In this document: positions 8,182-16,561 of the stretch, in pieces
How the letters are laid out: each line of letters opens with the position of its first letter
Position numbering within the stretch: the first letter of the stretch is position 1
Assembly (NCBI RefSeq): GCF_001679325.1
Contig: NZ_LZMX01000001.1
Reading direction: 5' to 3' (one strand)
From: Haemophilus_D parainfluenzae_AD
GTDB taxonomy: Bacteria; Pseudomonadota; Gammaproteobacteria; Enterobacterales; Pasteurellaceae
DNA: 64,000 bases
The notes under the pieces: generated by a model
Told to the model about the DNA's origin: nothing
The model's input: the letters and a program-made list of their open reading frames with translations, nothing else
Database searches by the model: none
Translations under genes and position numbers: made by a program

Positions 8182-9528
8182 TTAATCATACATTCCTAAT
8201 TTCTTCTCTAAATAGTGGATATTCGCACCACCTTTTTGGAAATTTTCATCTTCAAGAATAAGTTCATGAAGTGGGATATTTGTTTTGATACCATCAATGA
8301 TCGTCTCTGATAATGCATTTTGCATACGACGGATTGCTACATCACGAGTATCACCGTATGTGATTAATTTTGCGATCATAGAATCATAATGTGGAGGAAC
8401 GGTATAGCCACCATACACATGAGAATCCCAGCGAACACCTAAGCCACCCGGTGAGTGCAAGTGTGCCACTTTACCTGGAGATGGTAAGAATGTTTTTGGA
8501 TCTTCTGCATTGATACGACATTCAATTGCATGACCTTTCACTTTAATATCTTCTTGTTTGTAAGAAAGTGGTAAACCAGCCGCAATACGCAATTGTTCTT
8601 TAACCAAATCCACGCCGGTAATCATTTCTGTTACTGGATGTTCTACTTGAATACGGGTATTCATTTCGATGAAATAGAACTCACCATTTTCATATAAGAA
8701 TTCAAACGTACCTGCACCGCGATAGCCAATTTCAACGCAAGCCTTCGCACAGCGAGAGCCAATATCACGACGAACTTCTTCGGTAATACCTGGTGCGGGT
8801 GCTTCTTCTACGACTTTTTGGTGACGACGTTGCATAGAGCAATCACGCTCTGCAAGATAGATTGCGTTACCGTGTGTATCCGCTAAAACTTGGATTTCAA
8901 TATGGCGTGGATTTTCTAAATATTTTTCCATATAAACCATATCATTGTTAAACGCTGCTTTTGCCTCTGCTTTAGTCATCGCAATAGATTCTTCAAGTGC
9001 ATCTTCACTACGTACCACGCGCATACCACGACCACCGCCGCCGCCAGATGCCTTGATAATAATTGGATAGCCAATACGTTTTGCAATTTCTTTATTTTTC
9101 GCGATATCGCTACCTACTGGGCCATCTGAACCAGGTACGCAAGGCACGCCTGCTTTTTTCATTGCTTTAATCGCAGAAACTTTATCCCCCATCAAACGAA
9201 TAACGTCTGCAGTTGGACCAATAAAGATAAAACCAGAACGCTCAACTTGCTCTGCAAAATCCGCGTTTTCAGAAAGGAAACCATAACCAGGGTGAATCGC
9301 ATCCGCACCGGTTACTTCTGCTGCAGCAATAATCGCAGGAATATTTAAATAACTTTTTACAGATGGCGCTGGTCCGATACAAACTGTTTCATCTGCAAGT
9401 AATACGTGTTTTAAATCACGGTCAGCGGTAGAGTGAACCGCCACGGTTTTAATGCCTAATTCTTTACAGGCACGCAAAATACGCAGTGCAATTTCACCAC
9501 GGTTAGCAATCACAACTTTTTCTAACAT
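8182..9528 (-). CDS. accC: Acetyl-CoA carboxylase, biotin carboxylase subunit
   Basis: AccC uses ATP and bicarbonate to carboxylate the biotin carried by AccB, the first half-reaction of malonyl-CoA formation for fatty acid synthesis. I take the ATG at 9528 (MLEKVVIANRGEIALRI, 448 residues, 449 in E. coli), with GTGGAAATT upstream, rather than the in-frame codon at 9540. It has the ATP-grasp glycine loop KASGGGGGRGMR, the pair ERDCSMQRRHQKVVEEAP, and EMNTRIQVEHPVTE with catalytic residues. It follows accB by about 60 bases in the standard accBC operon and ends at a terminator. All key motifs are intact. Confidence 0.97.
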   Translation of the reverse strand: MLEKVVIANRGEIALRILRACKELGIKTVAVHSTADRDLKHVLLADETVCIGPAPSVKSYLNIPAIIAAAEVTGADAIHPGYGFLSENADFAEQVERSGFIFIGPTADVIRLMGDKVSAIKAMKKAGVPCVPGSDGPVGSDIAKNKEIAKRIGYPIIIKASGGGGGRGMRVVRSEDALEESIAMTKAEAKAAFNNDMVYMEKYLENPRHIEIQVLADTHGNAIYLAERDCSMQRRHQKVVEEAPAPGITEEVRRDIGSRCAKACVEIGYRGAGTFEFLYENGEFYFIEMNTRIQVEHPVTEMITGVDLVKEQLRIAAGLPLSYKQEDIKVKGHAIECRINAEDPKTFLPSPGKVAHLHSPGGLGVRWDSHVYGGYTVPPHYDSMIAKLITYGDTRDVAIRRMQNALSETIIDGIKTNIPLHELILEDENFQKGGANIHYLEKKLGMYD

Positions 9529-9587
9529 AACAATTTCCACTTGGGTGAAAAATGGCGAGAAAGCTCGCCATTTCAGATTGATAGGGA

Positions 9588-10052
9588 TTATTCGATAACG
9601 ATCAATGGTTGATCAAATTCAACCGCTTCGCCATCATTTACTAAGATTGCTTTAACCACACCAGCTTTATCAGCTTCGATACGGTTCATCATTTTCATTG
9701 CTTCAACGATACAAAGCGCATCGCCTACTTTGACTGTTTGTCCCACTTCCACAAAAGCTTTCGCTTCTGGGCTTGGGCTACGATAGAATGTACCTACCAT
9801 TGGTGAACGCACTTGGTGTCCTGACACTTCAGCTGCTGGAGCTTCCGCAGGTGCAGCCGCTGCTGGTGCTGGTGCAGCAGCAGGAGCCGCAACCGGTGCG
9901 ACAGGGGCTGCTGCATATTGAATTGCAGCAGGTGCAACAGCTGGTGCCGCACGACTAATACGTACTGTACCTTCTTCTTCTTGCACTTCTAATTCAGTGA
10001 TGCCCGATTCTTCTACTAATTCAATCAGTTTTTTGATTTTACGAATGTCCAT
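9588..10052 (-). CDS. accB: Acetyl-CoA carboxylase biotin carboxyl carrier protein
   Basis: AccB carries biotin between the biotin carboxylase (AccC) and carboxyltransferase (AccAD). The 154-residue protein has an N-terminal dimerisation segment (MDIRKIKKLIELVEESGI), a flexible Ala/Pro linker at about 36-75, and a C-terminal biotinyl domain with EAMKMMN, biotinylated on Lys120. The protruding thumb loop typical of AccB (YRSPSPEAKAF) is present. It is the first gene of accBC. About 160 non-coding bases lie upstream, room for its own promoter; AccB is known in E. coli to affect its own transcription, but nothing here proves that. Confidence 0.97.
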   Translation of the reverse strand: MDIRKIKKLIELVEESGITELEVQEEEGTVRISRAAPAVAPAAIQYAAAPVAPVAAPAAAPAPAAAAPAEAPAAEVSGHQVRSPMVGTFYRSPSPEAKAFVEVGQTVKVGDALCIVEAMKMMNRIEADKAGVVKAILVNDGEAVEFDQPLIVIE

Positions 10053-10212
10053 ACGTTCTTCCTAAAAATAATAATGAATTATTAACCGCACTTTCAGAAT
10101 TGATTCCCAAAGTGCGATCATTTTGAAACCTATTTTTTGTGTCGGCAAGATTACCGCAAAATCATGAACTTTGCGATAAATTTCTGCGAAAATCTGTAAA
10201 TTTTGTGAAATT

Positions 10213-10665
10213 TTATGCTTTTTTATTTAAAAAATCTAACGCAAATTGGAGAGCGAACTCATAGCCTTTTGCACCTAAGCCACAAACCAGACCTTCAGCT
10301 ACATCACTAAAGTAAGAATGATGACGGAATGGCTCGCGTTTATGTACATTAGACAAATGAATTTCAACAAAAGGAATTGACACCGCAAGCAACGCATCGC
10401 GCAATGCAACACTGGTATGCGTATAAGCTGCAGGGTTAATTAAAATAAAATCCACTTTCTGAAAACTTTGATGAATCTTATCAATTAACTTTTCTTCGCT
10501 ATTTGCTTGGAAACACTCCAAATTCACATCATGCTGCGCAGCAAGTTTACCCACATTTTCTTCAATGGCAGATAATGAAAGTGAGCCATAATGTTTGGGC
10601 TCTCTTGCACCCAACATATTTAAGTTCGGGCCATTTAACAGCAAAATATTGAATTTTTTTGACAT
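10213..10665 (-). CDS. aroQ: Type II 3-dehydroquinate dehydratase
   Basis: AroQ dehydrates 3-dehydroquinate to 3-dehydroshikimate, the third step of the shikimate pathway, as a dodecamer. The ATG at 10665 (MSKKFNILLLNGPNLNMLG, 150 residues) is preferred over a GTG two codons upstream because AAAGGA is well spaced from the ATG and too close to the GTG. Motifs: GPNLNMLGAREP with the catalytic Arg-Glu loop, NPAAYTHTSVALRDAL with the active-site His, and the HLSN segment. It lies 60 bases after menC on the same strand and upstream of accB, the gene order expected in Haemophilus. Confidence 0.96.
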   Translation of the reverse strand: MSKKFNILLLNGPNLNMLGAREPKHYGSLSLSAIEENVGKLAAQHDVNLECFQANSEEKLIDKIHQSFQKVDFILINPAAYTHTSVALRDALLAVSIPFVEIHLSNVHKREPFRHHSYFSDVAEGLVCGLGAKGYEFALQFALDFLNKKA

Positions 10666-10725
10666 TTTCACATCCTTTAACGTGTGCGAATTATAGCGAT
10701 TTTTTATGTAATGGTGGTCGTATCT

Positions 10726-11715
10726 CTATACGATTTTGGTAATAAATTCTGAATTTAGATCAATTAGTGGTAAATCTGAGCCTTGCCACGCACGTAATAC
10801 TTGATGTTGCATCAAATTCAATGTATCCAATCCTGGTGTCACATTGGGTGTATATTGCGCCGCAATACGAGCAAGTTGAGTCAATCCTAAGCTACTTTCA
10901 ATGCTCGAGCTAATCACTGCTTTTATGCCTAAACTATGTGCTTGCGCAATCAGCTTTTGACAATCTTGTAGTGAACCAACCAGTGTTGGTTTAATCACAA
11001 TGGCACTTAAGTGCGGTTCTTTTTCTAAAAGGAAGCCAGGCTCACGAACACTTTCATCCCAAGCAATATTAATGCCTGTTTGAGCTGCAAACTGACGGCT
11101 CTCTTCACGTGTTTTACAAGGTTCTTCCAGAAATTGAATTCGAGATCGATGTTGCGGTTTTACTTTCTCCGCAAATTTTAAGGCTTTTTCTAATGTCCAT
11201 TGACGATTCGCATCTAGACGTAATTGCAAATCAGGAATAGCTTCTAGAAACATATCCGTAATCAATCCATCACGATTCGCTTCATACATACCGACTTTGA
11301 TTTTAGCGACTTTGTCACCTGACATTTGATTAAGTTCTGCATATAACTCATCAGGATCACCATAGCACAAAGGTGCGGTATGATAGTTACCTTCCTCATT
11401 TAAATAACGTTTCATCTCATCCATGGCTGTGCTAATACCGAAAGCAACGGAGGGATAACAACCGTCAAGTGGGACTCTTGGCGCTTCGCAGCTTGCATGA
11501 CACCAATTCGTCAACCACTCAATCGCTTGCTCTTGCGCTTGTTCGATAGTTTCTTCGCTAAACCCAGGTAAAGGTGCAATTTCCCCCCAGCCATCACGGC
11601 TACAAGCAACACGTACAATCAAACCTTCACGGCGTTTTAAAAAACGTCCACGTAAAATCAATTGGCTGTCGACTGGAATAGAATAACGATAAAGATTAAA
11701 TGATTTGGTTTCCAT
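10726..11715 (-). CDS. menC: o-Succinylbenzoate synthase
   Basis: MenC dehydrates SHCHC to o-succinylbenzoate in menaquinone synthesis. The 329 residues belong to the enolase superfamily: an N-terminal capping domain with FLKRREGLIVRV, then a barrel with the base motif KIKVG, metal ligands in DANRQWTL and FLEEPC, and IAWDESVRE before the C-terminal VIKPTLVGSL. The second active-site lysine is in VIKP. The length is close to E. coli MenC (320). It is downstream of menB, separated by an inverted uptake-signal hairpin that may lower read-through. Menaquinone would support anaerobic electron transport with the nitrate sensing suggested by narQ. Confidence 0.95.
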   Translation of the reverse strand: METKSFNLYRYSIPVDSQLILRGRFLKRREGLIVRVACSRDGWGEIAPLPGFSEETIEQAQEQAIEWLTNWCHASCEAPRVPLDGCYPSVAFGISTAMDEMKRYLNEEGNYHTAPLCYGDPDELYAELNQMSGDKVAKIKVGMYEANRDGLITDMFLEAIPDLQLRLDANRQWTLEKALKFAEKVKPQHRSRIQFLEEPCKTREESRQFAAQTGINIAWDESVREPGFLLEKEPHLSAIVIKPTLVGSLQDCQKLIAQAHSLGIKAVISSSIESSLGLTQLARIAAQYTPNVTPGLDTLNLMQHQVLRAWQGSDLPLIDLNSEFITKIV

Positions 11716-11733
11716 TTTATTCTCCTTGATGAC

Positions 11734-11775
11734 AAAAGTGCGGTTAAAAACACTCTGATTTTCAACCGCACTTTT
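11734..11775 (-). terminator. Inverted uptake-signal hairpin between menB and menC
   Basis: A perfect 12-bp inverted repeat (AAAAGTGCGGTT / AACCGCACTTTT) with an 18-base loop is built from two oppositely oriented DNA uptake signals. It follows menB on the minus strand. It is probably a terminator or attenuator; the T-run is interrupted (TTTTGTCATC). Confidence 0.6.
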
Positions 11776-11784
11776 ATGTTCAAA

Positions 11785-12642
11785 TTAAGGATTACGTCTG
11801 AATTTACTGAAGTCTGGTGCGCGTTTTTCGTTAAACGCGTTACGGCCTTCTTGACCTTCTTCAGTCATATAGAACAACATGGTTGCGTTACCCGCAAGCT
11901 CTTGTAAACCTGATTGACCATCGCAGTCTGCATTCAATGCAGCTTTTAAGCAACGCAATGCAATTGGGCTATTACGTAACATTTCACGGCACCAACGCAC
12001 AGTTTCTTTTTCTAAATCTGCATAAGGTACGACAGTATTCACTAAGCCCATATCTAATGCTTCTTGCGCATTATATTGGCGGCATAAGAACCAAATTTCT
12101 CGGGCTTTTTTCTGACCGACTAAACGGGCCATATAGCTTGCGCCCCAACCACCATCAAATGAACCTACTTTAGGGCCAGTTTGACCGAAAATCGCATTGT
12201 CTGCCGCAATGGTTAAATCACATAACATATGAAGTACGTGACCACCACCGATCGCATAACCTGCGACCATTGCCACCACTGGTTTTGGACAAGTACGAAT
12301 ATCACGTTGGAAATCCAATACATTTAAGTGATGTACACCGCTTTCATCTTTGTAACCGCCGTAGTCACCACGAATTTTTTGGTCGCCACCAGAACAGAAT
12401 GCTTTTTCGCCTTCACCGGTTAACACAATCACGCCAATTTTTTCATCGAAACGCGCGTTAGAAAATGCATGGATCATTTCTTTGACTGTTTGCGGACGAA
12501 ATGCATTGCGCACTTCTGGACGATTAATGGTGATTTTTGCAATACCATCAGTCGATTTGTGGAAACGAATATCGGTATAGCCTTCGCTATGATCAACCCA
12601 CTCAACTGGTGCATATAAAACATCATCTTTTGGATTTTGCAT
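11785..12642 (-). CDS. menB: 1,4-Dihydroxy-2-naphthoyl-CoA synthase
   Basis: MenB closes the second ring of the naphthoquinone, converting o-succinylbenzoyl-CoA to DHNA-CoA. I start at ATG 12642 (MQNPKDDVLYAPVEW, 285 residues) because AAAGGAAAG is correctly spaced there; the frame extends 12 codons upstream without a good site. Crotonase-fold features are the oxyanion-hole segment FCSGGDQK, the loop GYAIGGGHVLHMLCDL, and TGPKVGSFDGGWG with the bicarbonate-dependent MenB pattern. The C-terminal KRAPDFSKFRRNP is typical. It is the first gene of menB-menC and is divergent from the lipoprotein gene at 12787. Confidence 0.97.
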   Translation of the reverse strand: MQNPKDDVLYAPVEWVDHSEGYTDIRFHKSTDGIAKITINRPEVRNAFRPQTVKEMIHAFSNARFDEKIGVIVLTGEGEKAFCSGGDQKIRGDYGGYKDESGVHHLNVLDFQRDIRTCPKPVVAMVAGYAIGGGHVLHMLCDLTIAADNAIFGQTGPKVGSFDGGWGASYMARLVGQKKAREIWFLCRQYNAQEALDMGLVNTVVPYADLEKETVRWCREMLRNSPIALRCLKAALNADCDGQSGLQELAGNATMLFYMTEEGQEGRNAFNEKRAPDFSKFRRNP

Positions 12643-12726
12643 TGTTCTTTCCTTTATAAGTGTAAAAAGTGCGGTCATTATAGCGGAAGTTTTTTAGTTC
12701 GGGAAAGAAAATCAATTATTGAAGAC

Positions 12727-12754
12727 TTTACAATTATGTCGTTATTGTTAAAAT
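12727..12754 (+). promoter_or_regulatory. Putative promoter for the lipoprotein gene at 12787
   Basis: TTTACA (12727-12732) and TAAAAT (12749-12754) are separated by 16 bases and lie 33 bases before the start codon. This is a match to the sigma-70 consensus by eye only. Confidence 0.4.
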
Positions 12755-12786
12755 TCCGCCATTCCAACTTTAGTAAGGAAATTTAA

Positions 12787-13356
12787 GTGAAAAAAATTAT
12801 TTTTTTAAGTAGCATCATGTTATTAAATGCTTGTAGTTTATTTGGTTCATCACAATCAACTATTCCTGCTGAATTCGCACAAGCAGACTATCTCCTGTCT
12901 GATGCCAATGCGAAAACATGGGCTGTAGCAAGTAAACAAGCTGAACAATGTATCTATCCAAATTTAACTCGCATTCAGCAACAACATTTTGCCAAAGAAG
13001 ATAGCTATATTCATTCCCAATATGTCTTTTTCTATCCGTTAGAAAAAATCATCGGTGAAGACTATGTAAAAATGATTCAAAAAGATGAAAAATCGATGAA
13101 TTATGCGACCTACCAATTTAAAAAATTCCGCGCAGAAATTGGTGATGTCGATGCATTAGAACCCAAAGCTTGCCAAATCTTACGTACTCAGGCAAAAGAA
13201 GACTTAGATGTGGTAAAAGGCCAGTATGTAAATGGCATGGTAGATGAAACGAAAAATGACGATGGCACACTGAAGAAAAGTGGTGATGGCATTGCCACCA
13301 ATCAAAACAAATTCTTCTTTGATATTATTAAATGGGGCTCTGCTCTCCTTCTTTAG
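12787..13356 (+). CDS. Putative lipoprotein of unknown function
   Basis: I do not recognise a characterised family. The 189-residue product begins with a short lipoprotein signal peptide whose probable lipobox is LNAC, so the mature protein would start at Cys16 and be lipidated. The body is soluble, mixed helix-strand, rich in Lys, Asp, Gln and Tyr, with two further cysteines (EQCIYP, KACQIL) that could form a disulphide. AGTAAGGAAA precedes the ATG. It is a single-gene unit, divergent from menB and followed by a terminator. Small lipoproteins of this size are common in Pasteurellaceae; sorting to the outer membrane is plausible because no Asp follows the Cys. Confidence 0.75.
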   Translation: MKKIIFLSSIMLLNACSLFGSSQSTIPAEFAQADYLLSDANAKTWAVASKQAEQCIYPNLTRIQQQHFAKEDSYIHSQYVFFYPLEKIIGEDYVKMIQKDEKSMNYATYQFKKFRAEIGDVDALEPKACQILRTQAKEDLDVVKGQYVNGMVDETKNDDGTLKKSGDGIATNQNKFFFDIIKWGSALLL

Positions 13357-13386
13357 TAATTTTACTCTTCACGAGCAAAATCAATT

Positions 13387-13419
13387 AAATGCACGATTCA
13401 GATGGAAAATCGTGCATTT
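13387..13419 (+). terminator. Terminator after the lipoprotein gene
   Basis: A 12-bp stem (AAATGCACGATT / AATCGTGCATTT) with a 9-base loop is followed by TTATTT on the plus strand. Confidence 0.75.
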
Positions 13420-13484
13420 TTATTTCCTAATTACAAATCTTCAAAAACTAATACCTTTATTAATGAATTTAACCTACAATAGAA

Positions 13485-13503
13485 GATAATGATTATCATT
13501 AAT
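13485..13503. promoter_or_regulatory. Fur-box-like operator just upstream of lldD
   Basis: The 19 bases GATAATGATTATCATTAAT match the E. coli Fur consensus at 16 of 19 positions, including the central dyad. A possible -10 (TACAAT, 13475-13480) lies just before it, so bound Fur would cover the transcription start. The box ends 12 bases before the lldD start codon. Confidence 0.6.
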
Positions 13504-13515
13504 AACGAGGTAAAT

Positions 13516-14658
13516 ATGATTATTTCATCCGCAAACGACTATCGTCAAGTTGCTAAACGTAAGGTTCCCCCATTTATGTTTCATTATGCTGATGGTGGCT
13601 CTTATTCTGAACATACACTTACACGTAATGTAAGCGATCTATCTAACATAGCATTACGGCAACGTGTGCTCAATGATATGTCTCAATTAAATACTGAAAT
13701 TGAATTATTCGGTGAAAAGCTTTCTATGCCGTTAGTATTGGCTCCTGTAGGTGCATGTGGAATGTACGCAAGTCGTGGTGAAGTTCAAGCCGCAAAAGCT
13801 GCTGATAACAAAGGTATTCCATTTACGCTTTCAACTGTATCAATTTGTCCAATTGAAGAAGTAGCTCCAACACTCAAACGTTCCATGTGGTTCCAACTTT
13901 ATGTTCTAAAAGATCGAGGCTTTATGAAAAATGCTCTCGAACGAGCAAAAGCAGCAGGTTGCAAGACATTAGTCTTTACTGTAGATATGCCAACCCCTGG
14001 TGCACGTTATCGTGATATGCATTCAGGCATGAGTGGCGAATATAAATGGCTTCGTCGAACATTACAAGGTTTCACTCATCCATTATGGTCTTACGATATG
14101 CTCATGAAGGGGCGTCCATTTACATTAGGTAATGTTTCTCAATATATGGGTAAACCGGTAGGGTTAGATGATTACATTGGTTGGTTAACTGACAACTTCG
14201 ACCCTTCTATTTCGTGGAAAGATTTAGAATGGATACGTGATTTTTGGGATGGCTCGATGGTTATCAAAGGTATTTTAGATGCTGAAGATGCTAAAGATGC
14301 TGTTCGCTTTGGTGCTGATGGGATCGTGGTATCCAACCACGGAGGTAGACAACTAGACGGTACACCATCAACAGCTCAAGCTTTACCTTATGTCGCCGAT
14401 GCCGTCAAAGGTAATATAAAAATTCTTGCAGATAGTGGTATTCGTAATGGATTAGATGTAGTACGTATGATTGCATTAGGTGCTGATGCTACTATGATTG
14501 GTCGTTCTTTTGTCTATGCTCTTGGAGCAGATGGTCAACGTGGCGTAGAGAATATGCTCGATATATTTTATAAAGAAATGCGTGTAGCAATGACACTAAC
14601 AAGCAATAAGAATATCACAGATATTACTCGTGATGCTTTAGTGGACTTCAGCAAATAA
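13516..14658 (+). CDS. lldD: FMN-dependent L-lactate dehydrogenase
   Basis: LldD oxidises L-lactate to pyruvate at the inner membrane and passes electrons to quinone. The start at 13516 (MIISSANDYRQ, 380 residues) is chosen over a codon nine positions earlier because CGAGG is well placed and it matches the known N-terminus. Alpha-hydroxy-acid oxidase features are FMN-binding APVGACGMYA, FQLYVLKDRGF, VFTVDMPTPGARYRD, and the active-site VSNHGGRQLDG with catalytic His and Arg, then ILADSGIRNGLDVVRMIALG. The C-terminus is shorter than E. coli LldD (396). It stands alone with its own terminator and a Fur-like box, far from the lctP-lutABC lactate genes. Confidence 0.95.
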   Translation: MIISSANDYRQVAKRKVPPFMFHYADGGSYSEHTLTRNVSDLSNIALRQRVLNDMSQLNTEIELFGEKLSMPLVLAPVGACGMYASRGEVQAAKAADNKGIPFTLSTVSICPIEEVAPTLKRSMWFQLYVLKDRGFMKNALERAKAAGCKTLVFTVDMPTPGARYRDMHSGMSGEYKWLRRTLQGFTHPLWSYDMLMKGRPFTLGNVSQYMGKPVGLDDYIGWLTDNFDPSISWKDLEWIRDFWDGSMVIKGILDAEDAKDAVRFGADGIVVSNHGGRQLDGTPSTAQALPYVADAVKGNIKILADSGIRNGLDVVRMIALGADATMIGRSFVYALGADGQRGVENMLDIFYKEMRVAMTLTSNKNITDITRDALVDFSK

Positions 14659-14687
14659 ATTTTAAATTTCATAATCTAAAATCATTT

Positions 14688-14719
14688 AACAGCGTGAATA
14701 TTTTACGCTGTTTTTATTT
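14688..14719 (+). terminator. Terminator after lldD
   Basis: An 8-bp stem (AACAGCGT / ACGCTGTT) with a 9-base loop is followed by TTTATTTT. Confidence 0.75.
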
Positions 14720-14842
14720 TATTAGAAAACGATTGCGATCAAAAAAAGCTTATCTTTTCAGGAAAAAAGAAAAATAGTCGTTTTAATCCGATCCATTTTC
14801 CGTTAGTCTATCCAGAATTACTTTTTACAAGGAGAAAACATC

Positions 14843-16501
14843 ATGACAACGCTTTTTGATATTGCACAAAACTGGTTAAATCAAGATCCTGATGCAGAAA
14901 CTCACGCAGAATTAACCGCACTTTTAACGGCGGCGAAAAATGGTGATGAAAAAGCACAATCTGAATTACAAGCTCGCTTTAGTGGCCGTTTACAATTTGG
15001 TACTGCGGGGCTTCGTGGACCATTACAAGCAGGCCCTATGGGTATGAACCGTGTTTTAGTGGCACAAGCTGCGGGCGGTTTAGCAGATTATTTAAAAGAT
15101 TACGACAAACAACCTTCCATCGTGATTGGTTACGATGGTCGTAAAAACTCTGATGTTTTCGCACGTGATACCGCTGAAATCATGGCGGGTGCAGGCGTGA
15201 AAGCTTATTTACTTCCACGTAAATTACCAACGCCAGTATTAGCTTACGCAATCCAATATTTTGATACCACCGCAGGTGTCATGGTGACTGCAAGTCACAA
15301 CCCACCAGAAGATAACGGCTATAAAGTTTACTTAGGTAAAGCGAACGGCGGTGGTCAAATCGTTTCTCCTGCTGACAAAGATATCGCCGCATTAATCGAT
15401 AAAGTGGCAGCGGGCAACGTAAAAGATTTACCACGTAGCCAAGATTATGTGGTGTTAGATGATGAAGTGGTTAACGCTTATATCGAAAAAACCGCATCTC
15501 TTGCTAAAGAACCTCAAGCAGACATTAACTACGTTTATACCGCAATGCACGGTGTAGGCTATGAAGTGTTAAGCAAAACCTTAACCAAAGCGGGTCTTCC
15601 ACAACCTCACATTGTGGCTGAACAAGTATGGCCAGATGGCACATTCCCAACAGTAAACTTCCCTAACCCGGAAGAAAAAGGTGCATTAGATTTAGCCATT
15701 AAAGTGGCAAAAGAACACAATGCAGAATTCATTATTGCCAATGACCCAGATGCAGACCGCTTAGCGGTTGCTGTTCCAGATGCACAAGGTAACTGGAAAT
15801 CTTTACACGGCAACGTAGTCGGTTGTTTCTTAGGCTGGTATTTGGCAAAACAATATCACGCAAAAGGTGAAAAAGGCACATTAGCTTGCTCCCTAGTGTC
15901 TTCCCCGGCACTTGCTGAAATTGCGAAAAAATACGGCTTCCAATCAGAAGAAACCTTAACCGGTTTCAAATACATCGGTAAAGTTCAAGGCTTATTATTC
16001 GGTTTCGAAGAAGCACTTGGTTACTTAGTTGATCCTGATAAAGTACGTGATAAAGACGGTATTTCTGCAGCTATCGTATTCTTAGATTTAGTGCGTCACT
16101 TGAAAGCTCAAGGCAAAACCTTAGCGGATTACGCCAATGACTTCACGCAAGAATTCGGTGCTTATGTAAGTGGGCAAATTTCTATTCGTGTAAGCGATTT
16201 ATCTGAAATTGGTAAATTAATGGCTGCACTTCGTAACACGCCTCCAGCTGAAGTAGGTGGTGTTAAAGTGGCACAATTTATCGACCATACTAAAACTGAT
16301 CGTCAAAGCGACATCCTTGTATTCGTATTAGAAAACGGTAGCCGCTTAATCGCTCGTCCATCCGGTACTGAGCCAAAAATCAAGTTCTATCTTGATGCGC
16401 GCGGTAAAGATCCAAAATACGCAGATCAAGTTTTAGCACAATTTGATGAAGGCGTTCGTCAAATCCTTCGTCAAGATGCTTACGGCAAACAAGATTGCTA
16501 A
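14843..16501 (+). CDS. Phosphohexomutase (phosphoglucomutase/phosphomannomutase family)
   Basis: This enzyme interconverts hexose 1- and 6-phosphates, probably glucose phosphates needed for lipooligosaccharide and glycogen precursors. The 552-residue protein has the four-domain alpha-D-phosphohexomutase layout: GTAGLRGP (about 54-61), phosphoserine loop TASHNPPEDNGYK with Ser151, metal-binding DPDADRLAV (about 304-312), the sugar-specificity loop GFEEALGY, and the phosphate-binding GTEPKIKFY near the C-terminus. AAGGAG precedes the ATG. It resembles the long phosphohexomutase of H. influenzae called yhxB or pgmB, not enteric Pgm. Glucose versus mannose specificity cannot be fixed here. It forms its own transcription unit ending in a strong terminator. 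Confidence 0.9.
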   Translation: MTTLFDIAQNWLNQDPDAETHAELTALLTAAKNGDEKAQSELQARFSGRLQFGTAGLRGPLQAGPMGMNRVLVAQAAGGLADYLKDYDKQPSIVIGYDGRKNSDVFARDTAEIMAGAGVKAYLLPRKLPTPVLAYAIQYFDTTAGVMVTASHNPPEDNGYKVYLGKANGGGQIVSPADKDIAALIDKVAAGNVKDLPRSQDYVVLDDEVVNAYIEKTASLAKEPQADINYVYTAMHGVGYEVLSKTLTKAGLPQPHIVAEQVWPDGTFPTVNFPNPEEKGALDLAIKVAKEHNAEFIIANDPDADRLAVAVPDAQGNWKSLHGNVVGCFLGWYLAKQYHAKGEKGTLACSLVSSPALAEIAKKYGFQSEETLTGFKYIGKVQGLLFGFEEALGYLVDPDKVRDKDGISAAIVFLDLVRHLKAQGKTLADYANDFTQEFGAYVSGQISIRVSDLSEIGKLMAALRNTPPAEVGGVKVAQFIDHTKTDRQSDILVFVLENGSRLIARPSGTEPKIKFYLDARGKDPKYADQVLAQFDEGVRQILRQDAYGKQDC

Positions 16502-16524
16502 TTGAGTAAACTATTAAATAATAA

Positions 16525-16553
16525 AAAACGCTAGGTTTGATGCCTAGCGTTTT
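16525..16553. terminator. Bidirectional terminator between phosphohexomutase and murQ
   Basis: An 11-bp perfect stem (AAAACGCTAGG / CCTAGCGTTTT) with a 7-base loop lies between convergent genes, with T/A runs on both sides. Confidence 0.85.
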
Positions 16554-16561
16554 ATTTTCGC

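Noticed and set aside
10085..10120. Inverted uptake-signal pair between aroQ and accB
   Set aside because: The second copy is imperfect (AAAGTGCGAT) and no T-run follows in the direction of aroQ, so a terminator cannot be supported.
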